Below are positions 48,821 through 62,300 of a DNA stretch of 64,000 nucleotides, in pieces. Each line of letters begins with the position of its first letter. Positions within the stretch are counted from its first letter, which is position 1. The notes under the pieces were generated by a model. That model was not told the DNA's origin. It worked only from the letters and a program-made list of their open reading frames with translations, and ran no database searches. A program made the translations under genes and the position numbers. Location of the stretch: positions 186,001-250,000 of the forward strand of contig JAZGTN010000068.1 of the NCBI GenBank assembly GCA_037783415.1, written 5' to 3'. This DNA comes from Leptasterias polaris (taxonomy: Eukaryota > Echinodermata > Asteroidea > Forcipulatida > Asteriidae).

Positions 48821-49941
48821 ACCAATTTAAATCTGCTTTTAACTCTTTTGGAAATGTTTTGTAACGTATAGTCAGAATAGGTACTGTTTCAAATTACAAT
48901 TCGTATGAAGTATAAATCGAAATATTTAACTGACTTGATTTTGAACCGTGGTGAAAAGTTGACATTTTTAGTTTGTCGCATCATGACTTTTTCTTTTAGA
49001 AATAAATTGTGTTTGAACTTAGCATAGTTCTACGTAGAGTAAACGTCCATTTAGAATAACAACAAAACAAAGGCAATAAAACAAGTACCGTAGGTTACAT
49101 TTAAGGTTTTTAAAAAATATGTTTTAAAATAAAACAAATTTATGTAGGCCTAGACCTATGACCAAACAAAACTCTGTGAAATCCCCAAAACCTTGAGCAT
49201 ATTTTTTTTTTTCGATTTTCATAAGATTCATTGTTTCACAAAACCATGATTTTTCAACTTACTCATATTAATTTCAGGATGAAATGCGATTTGGATCTGC
49301 ACGAGTTGCAAATTTCCTGTCATTTTTACTTCAGCCTAATTAGTGAGACTTTAATCAGACTTGAACGCGCCAATAAACCCACTCGTGATTGTGTTCGCAA
49401 ACATTTAGTGTTTCTTTGACGCAGCAGGAATGTTTCACTTGCGAACTGTCTCAATCAAACTAGTGTCGTGATTGATTAATAATGTTGGTGTTAAACTGTC
49501 AAGATTCCGTGTGCGTATATAGGCGCACAGACTTCCACCGCTGAGCCTTGCAATGAGTCACACCGATCCCCTTACGTCAACATCATGATGATTTAATTCT
49601 GTTCTTTTTGTGTAAAACTCGTGACCCCAAATGTACAGTCACTTCTTTGTATATTATGCTGCTAAACGTTGTTGATGTTGTTCTTGTTTGAGTTGTGTTA
49701 TTCACGAATCCAGCACTCTGATCTTATCCACTGAGTATGGACATTGAGGTAAAATGACAGAATTTGATAATTCTTCTACAACTTCGGTCTGGTCTGGTTA
49801 CAGCATGGTTATCTTCTTCATTGTTTAATGACAATGGTTTTGTTTTATACGAGAAAATATAATAAAGTACGGCCTTTATTTACATAAGGAGGACAGACTC
49901 TTTGGCATTTCTCCTCCTGGCTTGAGCTGAGCTAGCGTAAC
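48821..49941. other. Non-coding, nothing recognised
   Basis: AT-rich; no gene or clear repeat. Confidence 0.4.
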
Positions 49942-50671
49942 CAGGCGCGGATCCGGGGGGGGGGGGGGGCAGGGGGCACGTGCCCCCGGGTAAAATTTGA
50001 AGAAGAAAAAAATTGACGTGCCAATTTATCCTGGATAAAATATAGTTCATGTCGTTCTGGCATTCAAGTGTATAAAGACTACACTAAAGCTTGAAATATA
50101 TTTTTTGAATGAATATGCATAAAAGTTAAAACCAGATAATGCAGCGACCAGATCCAAACGCGAGATTTGTGGGATTACAATTTTCTTTCAGTAAAATTAG
50201 AAGATTGGTATGGATCAGAAGTGCTTATTAAAAAGTGTTTCTATTTCTCGGTTTCAGGCACACAGAGGCTTGATTTTTCACCCCTCATAATGCCAAAAGC
50301 TCAGAGCTTCCGGGGGCTTCGCCCCCTGGGCCCCCACCGGGGCCTCACCCCTGGACCCCACCATCGATGTTACAGAAAATTTTCCAGGAAATTTAGAAGA
50401 TTTATATGGATCTGATTTCCTATAAAATTGTGTCTATTTCTCTGTTTTAGGCACATGGAGGCTTGATTTTTCACCCCACAGAACGCCAAAGGCTCAGAGC
50501 TTCAGGGGGGGCTTCGCCCCCTGAACCCCCACCGGGGCTTCGCCCCTGGACCCCACCAGGGTCCTTAAGGCCGGCCCCTGGACCCCACCCATTTTGGGGG
50601 TTACCCTCTCATACAAAATCCTGTTTGCGCCGTTGTGCCCCCCGGTTAAAAAAATCCTGGATCCGCCCCTG
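49942..50671. mobile_element. 730-bp hAT-like element with internal duplication
   Basis: Inverted ends caggcgcggatcc and 'ggatccgcccctg'. Flanks gtaac/gtaac agree over five bases only, so an 8-bp duplication is not demonstrated. A segment of about 165-180 bp is duplicated inside (50200-50362 and 50396-50577). The copies carry hairpins of the form gggggcttcgccccc. Confidence 0.75.
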
Positions 50672-51295
50672 GTAACCGTTTCGGTGGCGCCCCCAAAGAG
50701 ATCGATGACAAATCCTTGTGCCATCACATCCAGTCGAAATATGTTCTAAATGGAACAGAAATGTGGTTTTATTTAAGTTTGTTTGGTTTTCGCATCCTTT
50801 TTTTTAATTGAACATCTGTCGTGCAGATTCCCTATAACTTATGTTCAGAAAATGACATGAATGTATGACTATGTTTTTTATGCATTTCTTATAATTTTGT
50901 GCTCTTGGTAAAGTATGAAGCGCCCCCCCCCCACCACAAAAAAAAAAAAAATAAAAAACATCTCTCCCTAAAAAAAGTAAGTGAGAGGGGACTTCATCGA
51001 AGCCTACAAATCCTCAATAGATTTTGACGACATAGGTGGCAGTGATCCCTTCTCATTCTCACAAACAACAAGTACAAGAGGACATGGCATGAAGCTCTTC
51101 AAGAAAAGGCTCAATCCCAGGAAGCCTCTTTCACACAGCAGGTAAGTAGTAGGTAGGCCTAGTAGATAACTGGCTCTCAGTCTCGTATGCTGAGACAACC
51201 AATCAGTTCAAAACTAGCTTCGACAGATACCTGAGCGAAAATGGATTTGGGGTGTTAAACTATTAAACTTTCCATAAAATCTTAAGTATTTAGGC

Positions 51296-51388
51296 TAAGT
51301 GGAAAAAAACAACAAGAACACATAAACAAACAAACACCCCATCAAACACACAAACAAACAAACTAACAAACAAACAAACAAACAAACC
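51296..51388. repeat. (AAAC)n microsatellite
   Basis: Repeats of aaac with interruptions. 50672-51295 otherwise shows C- and A-runs and no gene. Confidence 0.9.
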
Positions 51389-51584
51389 CTTGTTTTCTTT
51401 TCCCCCGGCTCCCCCTAATGAAAATGTTTAGTTACGCAGCCCCTTTATCCTTCATTTAGAATATAGAACCTGTAGATAGCCTTTCATAACTAAAAAGTGT
51501 ACAATTCGGTGTGTGCCACCAACAAAAATAGAGCTACTTTCGCCACTGGTTGTGTGTTCGTTTTGGTTATGGGCGCATTGTTCA

Positions 51585-51686
51585 AAATGTAGAGGGCGCT
51601 GTCAGAAATAGAAACAATAATCAAAATGGCGCCGCTGGGAATCGTCGAAGATGAAGCGTGGTAAACAAGACAACAGTTTTATTTGA
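51585..51686 (+). promoter_or_regulatory. Probable CPSF2 promoter and first (untranslated) exon
   Basis: A YY1-like site caaaatggcgcc lies at 51623-51634, a common position-specific element at housekeeping start sites. A strong donor (tttga then gtaagtt) follows at 51686/51687. The next exon would be 53220-53302 plus the coding start. Gene assignment rests on strand, spacing and the absence of any other gene. Confidence 0.45.
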
Positions 51687-52094
51687 GTAAGTTAACGCTG
51701 CGGTTGCTTGGAATTTCAACTTATTTACCATGGCTTTTTAGTATAGAATGCAAACATGACATATCCGTACACTATATCCCGTTAATAGGTTATTCTGACC
51801 CGCTTATCGTCTTGACTTCGAATAAAACTTGAAAGACTTTTATCAACACAATCATAAACGAGTCTGACCTGACTGAGATTGGACGCCGTACCTGAACTGA
51901 ATCGTGTCATTAAATGGATACTCATTTTCTTATTAAATTACTATGATTCTCAGAACACAGAAACTTTCAAATGGTGACTTGATACTGATGATAGCTATAC
52001 AAAACTGGTAAACTAAAAAATGGGAATTTGTGAGGGGTTTATTGTTTTAACTTGATTCTGCAGTCCTTGTAGTTGTACTTTGTATTGAATGATA

Positions 52095-52178
52095 GCCGAG
52101 GCTAGCTGAATCATTGGATTCAGCTAGCTGAATCATTGGATTCAGCTAGCTGAATCATTGGATTCAGCTAGCCTCGGC
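52095..52178. repeat. 84-bp perfect palindrome made of three tandem hairpins
   Basis: gccgag, then three units of gctagctgaatcattggattc, closed by agctagcctcggc. Each unit is itself a hairpin (gctagctgaatc, loop attg, gattcagctagc), and the whole is symmetric. It lies in the putative first intron of CPSF2. Confidence 0.92.
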
Positions 52179-52483
52179 CACAGAAGTGGTGCTACAGTCC
52201 TTGCTGCTGAAGTGAAGTTGCTCTATCAATCATTCTACATATCTATGTTAATGTACGATTTAAATTATGGCAGTGGATAATTTACTGCTTTCCAAATACT
52301 ATTTTTGCCGTACAGGACTTTGTTTACCTCTAAAAAAATTTTTTAAATAAAATTATAATGATTTGCTGCTCATGCACTCGTCATATAGAGAGGGAGCTAT
52401 TGAGTATTGTACGATCTGCAGGCGAAATAGCGTTTCAAATGATTTAAATGTCGCTAGTAAAATATCCACTGCCTCTCTTAAAG

Positions 52484-52838
52484 GTATTATACAGGATTGG
52501 TAGAGCTGACAAAACAGTCGCAAACAAAGTTCATGTTTTGTGTGATTAACCATACATGAAATAACAAACCTGTGAAAATTTGAGCTCAATTGGTCATCGA
52601 GGTCACGAGAAAATAGTGAAAAGAGACCTTATGTGTTTTCTGTTTTTCAAACATCGAGTTTATTATCACGCGCGATAAAAACTATTGTTTTACTCATTTC
52701 TCAGAAACGATAGCATTTTAGGCAGAAATATTTTAAGGAACCCTTTCTACCATTACTTACTTTCAATCATGTAAGTTATGTGTGAATCTGTGAACATTTG
52801 TGTTTTTCGATCTTACCAATAGTGTACAGGGCCTTTAA
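52484..52838 (-). mobile_element. TTAA-flanked MITE, diverged subfamily
   Basis: Left end ttaaaggtattatacagg; right end 'ttaccaatagtgtacagggcc' closes with tttaa. Internal 'aacctgtgaaaatttgagct' and 'ttggtcatcgag' are the inverted counterparts of the common family body. Confidence 0.75.
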
Positions 52839-53302
52839 GAACAAAGTACAGGATTAGCAGTTATCAAAAAAAAATTATAATTAGTTCCAATCTGAATGCA
52901 CACACGACTACAAATGTAGCACAGAAACATTTCTGTCTGATTAGTGTCAACTTTCATAAAAAATTACATTTGAACTCTTTAATTTGATTGCCGCAATCAA
53001 AATAAAACCCATATGAGTGTGCACAAAATCCGAGACGAAACATAAACCGTAAGGAAGCATGACTACCGAATTTCAGGAAATTCTCAATATTGGTTTCATT
53101 GGTGTGTTTTTTGCAAAGTAGATGGGGGAGTTTTAAAACTTACTCTTCCAATGTTTGTTCCCTTTTATTAAGTCTGCATTGTTTTACATGAAGATTATTT
53201 CATTGCTTTATATTTACAGACAGATCCTGATGGTGATATCTTCCTCATTCTAGAAAGTTGTTTGGAAAAAACCCAAATTGAACCTGATTTAGGAAAGCCA
53301 AG

Positions 53303-56300
53303 ATGACCTCTATCATAAAGCTGACGCCATTCTCTGGGGTTCGTGATGAGTCTCCACCGTGTTACATGCTCCAAGTGGATGAGTTCAGGTTCCTTCTAGA
53401 CTGTGGTTGGGATGAGAAGTTTAATCTGGACTACATAGAGAACCTCAAAAAGTAGGCACTCTGCTTTCCTACTCTGTACGCACTCTGCTTTCCTACTCTG
53501 TACACACTATGCTTTCCTACTCCGTACACACTATGCTTTCCTACTCCGTACACACTATGCTTTCCTACTCTGTACACACTATGCTTTCCTACTCCGTACA
53601 CACTATGCTTTCCTACTCTGTACACACTATGCTTTCCTACTCCGTACACACTATGCTTTCCTACTCAGTAAACACACTATGCTTTCCTACTCTGTACACA
53701 CTATGCTTTCCTACTCTGTACACACTATGCTTTCCTACTCCGTACACATTGACTTTTAGTTTTCCTATTGGACCTTACTGTTGCAACGTCACAGCCCGAG
53801 TTTTTGTCAACCAAGGTTGGAAAACTATGGAGAGCCATAAAATGATAAATGCAAAGCAAGAACAGATAGCCATAGTTTGTAAAATAGTGTTGAATTTGTT
53901 TGAAACAAAGCAACCAATCATGGAATGTTTTTTATCGTGAAAGTTTGCAGAAATGTTGAATTTGGTCACAACATCTATTAACACGATTGAATAATCTTAA
54001 CATTCGGCCGTCCATGCTAACCAGCGCAGTTCGTTTATCAACATAGAAAGGTCTATAGTTTTTAGTTAACATTTTTTCTTCATTGCCTTGTGTGAAATTT
54101 AAAGGCCTCTTGGGTGTGCATTTCACAGGCATGCAACTTTTCAGCTGATCAACTGGTTTCCTTGTTTGTGGTTTCTCAACACAGTACAAAGTCTTACTAT
54201 GCCTTGCTCTTTTTGATGACAGACTGGCAGTTGCATACCTATTTTATTGACACAGATCTACACCTAACTTTATAAGGATGGTCATGGTGGGAAAACTTCC
54301 CTTGAAATACTTTTGCCTGAAATGCTACACTTTTAGAGAAATGAAACATTTAATTTGGTCTCACGAGTCTGAAATTCAATGTTTGAAAAAAGAAGTAACA
54401 GGGTTTATCACAATTTTCTTGTGACTCTGATAATTGATTGGGCACAGTGTAAACTTAAAAAGTTTTGTTATCAATATTGACCATTTGTTTTTAAGAAAAA
54501 TCATACAATTCAAAATATGAATTATGTGCTGCTTTTGTTGATTTTTTGTTCATAAAACTTAAAGAAGGAACAGCTGATTGATAGTGGTATTAACCACAAT
54601 AATTCCAAATTGTAAAAGAATCCATAACAGTGACTTCTATAAGCATCATCATCACCGTCATCAACATTTATTTTGCCAAATGCTTTCTCAAAAATGTGAG
54701 CTCCTGATCATAAAAATGTTCACAAGATAGTTAATCGTAATGGTTTCTAAAACTAGCTGATTGGAATAAATGTGACTCTTCCAAAAACCAATGAAAGTGC
54801 TAACTAGTGGTTTTCAAATGGTTTATTTAACTCGACCACCTAGTCTAGTTTTGTCTATTGCTAGTTTTTATTTTATGTTGTATTTATATTTATTTCATTT
54901 TTCGGTCAGATAAAAAGTACAATTATGCACATTGGTAAAAACATTAAAAGGTACAACAATAGCAATTAACATACAGAGGAAGGAATGAGAACCAGCTGGA
55001 GTCCGAAGGACTGCCTAAAAGAAACATAGTTCCTGTCTAGAGGCTCTAGAATGGTTTCAGCTAAACTATCCCAAAATGGGAGAAATTTGGGAACTCTGGG
55101 TGGCAGCAGACTCACCAAGTAAATCCATTGTTCTTGGAAGTTTGCACCTGTTCGGAATTAGGTAGACAACGGAAACTTACCTTGTATGTGTGCTGCCACC
55201 TAGCATCCCAATGAGGGATACATTCCTCTGAAGTGACCATGCACTGATTGTTTTGGTTTAATGACATGGCTAAATGAACCATCTTCGATGCCTTGAGGTG
55301 TAGTGCAGGGTTTGCCAGTAGGACCAGTTAGCTGGTTATTTAACTAGTCTAGTTTTTTCACCAGTCTATGCGCTATACTAAATAGGGATGCTTTTCAACA
55401 CTGAATTAGCCCGCCGAACCACTTGGAGAGAGTTTTGATTGGTTCACATGTGTTTTAACTGGCATTTGGTCAGCGGGCCAGTGTTAAGGGTGAACGCTGT
55501 GTATGTGCATAAATCAGATAGCTTTATTACACTAGGCATGCAACTCTTCAGCCGATCAGCTATTTTCCTCATATTTGGTTTCTCAGCTGTGCCATCAGCA
55601 TTCTCCCTTTAAGCAGAGTTCTGTTGGCCAAAAGCTAGTTGAAACACCAGGGGGGCGGGGACCAGTCGACAATCTCCTTGAAGTGGTCTGGTTGGCTAGT
55701 TCAGTGCTGACAAACATCCCCATTTAATATGGACTAGTTTAAAAGCTAGGGGACTAGTGAAATGACTACCTAACTTGCCCTGCTGGCTAGCCACTGAAAC
55801 AGTGAAGGCCAAACCCTGGTGCCCATTGTAAATTGAAAAACACAGTACAAAGTCTTGCTGTGCCTCGCACTTTCTCCCGTTTCTTGACAAACTGCAGTTG
55901 TTTGCCTGTTAACTGTGGGTTGCATTTTGCAGTCAATCTTACCCAATGTTGTTAACTTGCCTGCCGTGTTGGAAGGACATTATGTGAAGAATCTCTCTGA
56001 ACTCTTTTCCATGACCAAGTTTTTCTTTGTGATATCCTTAATCTGCTGGCCAATCCCTACTGACGCAAAGTACTTTTTCCACGAAATTCTATGGTCAAAG
56101 AGCCTTCAACTTCATTGCACCTTCGTTATGGAACGACTTTACCTCTTCATATTCGCCAAGCTGGCACTCTTCAGATTTTCAAGGGACTTTTAAAAACTCA
56201 TTTGTTTGAATCTTTATTTTTGTAACTTGCTTTTAGTATTATATTCATTCGTTGTTTGATATTTTGTGTTACGCATAGAGGCTCCTGCATTATGCGCTAT

Positions 56301-59300
56301 ATAAATATCTTGTATGATTATAATTCTTAACAGGCATGTACATCAGATCGATGCGATGTTACTAACCTTCCCAGACCATCTCCACCTCGGTGCTCTACCT
56401 TACATAGTCGGCAAATGTGGCCTGACGTGCCCCATCTATGCAACCATACCTGTGTACAAGATGGGGCAGATGTTTATGTACGACTTATACCAAGTGAGTT
56501 TCTCCTCAGGAAGATCTAATCATTGGGTGGACAAGTCAAGGATACAAATATGCTGGGGATTGAAAACCTATCAGAGTTTTTATCATTTTATGTTATTTAA
56601 AAAATTGAAAGACATCAACTTGTTGATACCGACAGGGGATGTGATTTCTTCGTTTTTAAACTGGAAATCCGTGTTTTTTTGCCTCCCCCCCCCCTTAAAT
56701 TGTTTTATTTTATTTTTTTACTCAAGATCAAATTCATTAAAAAATGAAGATAAAACCATATAACGCCTCAGATTGCAGATTAGGGCTTTTAAAGGCACTG
56801 CCCCCGATTTCACGAAACTCATCGCAAGAAGCGATGCATCGTATGGTTTGCGATGCGTCGCACACCTAAGACACGTCGCGGCTGCGACGAGTTCTACATT
56901 CCGTTTCACCATACACGTCTTAAGCACGACGAGTCGCAACTCAAAACCATTTTCACTGTTAATAAAAACAACCCTTTGGACGAGGATGAACTGCTAAAGT
57001 TGTGTGGCTGTTTTGTGTTGTATACAACTTGGTCATGAAACAGTCGTGTATACATGTAGTTCATTCAAGATGGCAGACACTCAGTACCGCTCCACGCACC
57101 ATGGACGGACGCATCGGCGAGAAATCATGGAAAATGATTGGAGAGTGAAATGTCGTCTGCTAAAAGTACTCAAAGTATTAAGTATTGTTGTTGATAAGAA
57201 TTTCTGTCGATCTTTTGGGTTACATTTTTAGAAACTACATACTACAAGTATTCCTAGTGCAAATTATTACATTACAGCCATTTTGCAAGCATTTGCGCGT
57301 TTTCAAATGAAACATCGCTTTCTTAAGACGACCCTTTGGGTAGTCGTAACTTACGACGTGTTCTTCCTCGTAGTCAAGGAACTTGCGACGTATCCGACGC
57401 ATCGTAACTTTGATGAAATCGTTTTTATACGCATCGCAACTTAAGACGTGTAACCGGTCGTATCTTGCGTTTACGACGCGTCGCAGCGCTTCGTGAAATC
57501 GGGGGCTGAACACGTTTGGTAATTACTCAAAATATATATTAGCATAAAAACTTACTTGGTAACCAGCAACGGAGAGCTGTTGATATATATAAAACATTGT
57601 GAGAAACCACTCCCTCTGAAGTAACGTAGTTTTTGAGAAAGAGGTAACTTCTCACTAAAATAATAAAAGACTTCATGCATGAAGCCTTTTATTAGCATCT
57701 GAAAGCACACAAAATTGTGCAACAAGGGTGTTTTTTCTTTCTTTATTTTCTTGCAACTTCGATGACCGATTCAGCCCAAATTTTCACAGGTTTGTTATTT
57801 TATGCATATGTTGGGATACACCGAGTGACAATACTGGTCTTTGATAATTACCAAACATGTTCAGTGCCTTTAAAACCAAAGATAAATGTTATTATCGGGC
57901 TTCGTGATCGCAAGTTTTTGAGCTCGCAAGCTTTCTCGCTTTGTGCTCAGAGTTCAGTTTTTTAAATTTCAACAGCCAATCACATCCCTGTACTGAGAAT
58001 TCCTTCGTTTTTAAAAGAGGAATCTTTCATTCAAAACCCTACCCTCCAGAATCCTTCTGTATCCTCTTTGCCGAGATGGAGGATTCAGAAGGATTGAGGG
58101 CTGTAGGCAAGTCCTAGCATGTCGGTGTGAAGTGACAATAGACCTTATGCATTGACGTCACCAAGCCGCCATCTTAGAGGTAAACTGATGATGAAACAAT
58201 GGAAACGCGCTGATTTGTACGCGCGGCGCACAAGACTGGCCAATGAGCATCTTCCTTTTGACCTCTAGGTGAGGGCGCCCTACTCAAATGACGTCATATG
58301 CATAAGGTCTATAGAGAGGAGGATTATTGAAGGTTTGAGGTCTCCTGTTGACAAAAAGGCCCGGGGTGTTAGGGCTAAAAATACTTCTCACACTGATTAA
58401 TTGAATGCTAATACTTCAGGTGTTAACACTATTAGGAGTTTACTTGTACAATTTTGTTCAAAAATTGACCATTCAGTTTTTAAATCCATTTGTTTTTGAA
58501 CCTTTTGTAGTCGAGACACAATTCTGAGGAGTTTGACTTGTTCACATTGGATGATGTGGACACTGCCTTTGATCGGATTATTCAGCTGAAATACTCACAG
58601 AGTACCGTTCTCAGAGGTATGTATCCAGTTATGATACAAGCATTGGATGCTTGTGAGTGCATTGTCACAGAATATAAGCACGAGGTGAAATCTGGACTAT
58701 TCTATTTCATGAGGCGAAGCCAAGTGAAATGGAAAAGCCAGATTTCAGTGAGTGATTATATTTTGCAACAATGCACAAACGAAATGCATTCAATATTCGT
58801 TTTATGAAACTCACACATATATCCTTGTCATTTGAAAATTGTTCACAAAAAAAGACAAAATAGACATGGAATCTTGTCCACCCCACACTCTGAAAGTTTA
58901 GAAAAAACCTTTAAACAACTTGAAGGACTCCATGTAGACATCAACCTTGTCCACAGTGACACAACCTTGCTTCGTTTGGACAAATGGGCGGGGAACGATT
59001 ATTTTGGAAACAATGTTGTGTAGCGTCCAATAGGACTAATTATCAATATTGGACGCTACACATTAAATGTTGTGCCGCGTCGGTTAAAATGGCAAAAGGA
59101 TGACATGAGACATGTGTTTCACCAATCAAATGACAAGGATCTTTGTGTGTGGTCTATAATATTTATTATTCACTGTTGTTACCGCCCCAAGCTGTTAAGA
59201 CCTCTATTGGGTGTGGAGGGAAAACTCCTGAAAGGAAGACTTTGAAACTCTAGGTGGCGGCAGACTTACCAGGTAAATTTCCATTGTATACAAAATTCTG

Positions 59301-62300
59301 AGCATGTGCACAATTCTGAGAACAATGGATTTACCTGATAAGTCTGCTTCCACCTAATGTTCCCAAAAGTCTATCACAGAAATTGATTGTTTTGGCATTG
59401 ATTGTTTTGGTACAAATGAAACATTTCTTGTTTTTTGTTAAACCACTTTGTGTTGCTATCCAAAAACAAAGTGTCAGTGCCACTGCCCAGTCATTTTTTC
59501 CAGAACTTTTTGGAGCTTCTGAAGGGATCATTTTCCTTTGAAAATTGCATTGGTTCTCATAACAAGCATTGGGATTTTGTTGTTCTCGTTGTAAGAAAAT
59601 ACTAGTATGCTTTCTTTATGAATGGCAAAACCTTGCCCGTAAGCCACAGCCGATAATCTGCCAAGGTATGCTGGTGACACCCTGTCCACTGTTGTAAACT
59701 ACATCTGTGTAACAAAAGGACGAAGGTCTGGAATCTGGGATTCCACAAAAAGCCTGGAAAAAGCTGTTAAATTGACTGCAAAAAAATTGAGGCATGCCGA
59801 AGTTGTTCCGGGCGAGAAAAATATTTGCCGTATTTTGAAAGAAAAAGGTCTCTGTAAAGTGAATGACTCTTCAGAGTGAACATCAGTTATTGTATTTGTT
59901 GAACTCTTTGAACGGATGGGTGAAATGTTTCTAACATTCCTTCTAGGGTGAATGTAAAGGCTGGAAGATCATTCTTGTTGTTTTTTAATTAGAGAGGCAA
60001 TGTATCTACAGTCAGCGATACAGTTATTTGGAATGTTTAGATTAAATCCATAAGAGTTGGAAGGATAAAGATAGACCACAAACCTTTTGTAAATCACTCC
60101 ACTTTTAGTTTCACCTCGGTTTTATTTTCTTTCAAGATGATGTTTTTTTTTGGTTTTTTTCTCCGACATGCAAAACTGATCAGTTCTTCATAGTCTTCTC
60201 AACACAGTGCTAGTCGCTTTTGAGTATCCTCTGATTTTATTATCAGAACGATTTAGGAATGAAATAAATATAATATCATTTTTGTAAAATGGAAAGTTTT
60301 TGACCATGTTACGAACTTTCATTGATGCTGTTGCTATAAAAATTAGGCATTATACCACTCCCCTATACAATTTAATGGCTTTTGCCTGGTGCACCCGGAA
60401 CAAAGAGGGATACCACCATTGCATGGTTAGATTGCTCATTTGGTGGAGTGCTGACTTGTAAACCATGTTCAAATTCCACTCTAGTCATTATTTGATATTC
60501 TTTTACCTAAGTATCCTCTGATATTATCAGAACGATTTAGGAATGAAATAAATAATATCATTCTTGTAAAATAAAAAGTTTTTGACCATGTTACGAACTT
60601 TCATTGATGCTGCTGCTATAAAAATTAGGCATTATACCACTCCCCTATACGATTGATACCACCATTGCATGGTTAGATTGCTCATTTGGTGGAGCCCTTG
60701 TGGTTTATGACTCGATATGAAAAGTAATGTGACATTGCCCTCTGTCCTTTTTAATCCACTCCAAGTACTGAGTTCTTGTTATGAGTTTTTCTGAAAAGGA
60801 AACCCCAACTCAAACTCTCAACTTTCATTTTTATTTGTTTGTTCTTCCCAGGGAAAGGACACGGCCTGACCATTACTCCACTGCCTGCTGGTCACATGAT
60901 CGGTGGGACCCTGTGGAGGATCGTCAAGGATGGTGAGGAAGAGATCATTTACGGGATCGACTACAACCACAAGAAGGAGAGGCATCTCAACGGATGTGTC
61001 TTGGAGACGATCAACCGCCCGTCCCTCCTGATCACCGATGCCTTCAATGCAACTTACATACAGGCCAGAAGGAGACTACGAGATGAGCAGCTAATGAGTG
61101 AGTGTTGGAAAGGTTGACGAGTTCAAACTAACGAGGGCATGTTTGCACATTGTTTCCTCCCGTGTGGAATTGATGTAATGCGGCTGACTTCGTAAGACTG
61201 AGTGTAAAGCCGTCGTTGTTGGAATGCAGATTCTAAAAATTCCTGAATTTAGTAGGAAAACAGGTTTTCAATGGTGTCCCGCACCTAGCCAGGAAAACAA
61301 GAATCCGTAAAATCCGCTTCAGCATGGGAGAATGTACACATTCCAATATGTTTGTTTGTATTTATAGTAACTTTGCAAGGCCATATCTGGTAACGACATT
61401 TTAATAATCTTACTTTCATTTTTGTGAGTTAGGTCAGATTCTTGTTTGTTGCATTGAGTAAGGGAGCACCTAAAAAAATGGGAACAGTTAGAATGGTCAA
61501 TATCATTTTGTTTGTTATAGCTTTTTACTGATATGTGATTTAAGTATTATATACTCGGTGCTTTCTCTGAGTCCTGTTAACAAAAGTTTTTTCACAGGAC
61601 TGGGGTCGGGGTGGGGGGGGGGGCACTAAATGAACTGTGCACAGTGCTTATCTCTCATCGGTGTAGGGTAAAAAATAAAAGGTTCTTTATCCAGATTATT
61701 ACATCTATTAACCCTCCTACTGTTCGCAACATTTTCAAGTGAGTTGACCAACCATTTGAAACCATTCAACTGCCAAAGTTGTGTATGGTGGCACAACTGT
61801 GCACAGAACTAACTGTGTACTGTGTACATGCATTCCCTCATGGTATCATATTGCAAGGCTGGCATAGCTTATCTATCATTCAAAACCACAGTGAATGGTA
61901 TTGAATGGTCAGACACCAAGAGGGTTAAACCAAGTGATGTTTGAAGCTTTGCACTGTATGGATCATAAGAAAAACTATATTAGTAAACTTGTGGGTACAG
62001 CCATGTATAAAAACTCTCTTGGGAGAGGTGTTGGCTCTGAGAAGAACCAGTGTGGTCTCAACTCTCTTCCTTTACATATCCGAGCTACAAAGTCTCTGGA
62101 CATTTTCAAAACATTGCTAAAAACTCACCTGTTCAATATTTCTTATGATTGACTGTTTGTTATTTTTTCCACTTGTTTTTGCTGACACGTTTATGTAAGT
62201 GTTTTATTCAATGTGCTCTTATTTTCTTTCTAAGCTACGTAATTTGTAATCTTTTTTGTTACTCTCTCTGTTTTTTGTTTTGTTTGGTTTTTATGCGCCT

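Noticed and set aside
53431..53940. Long open frames on both strands over the minisatellite
   Set aside because: A 24-bp repeat is a multiple of three, so any stop-free unit gives a long frame; no gene is implied.
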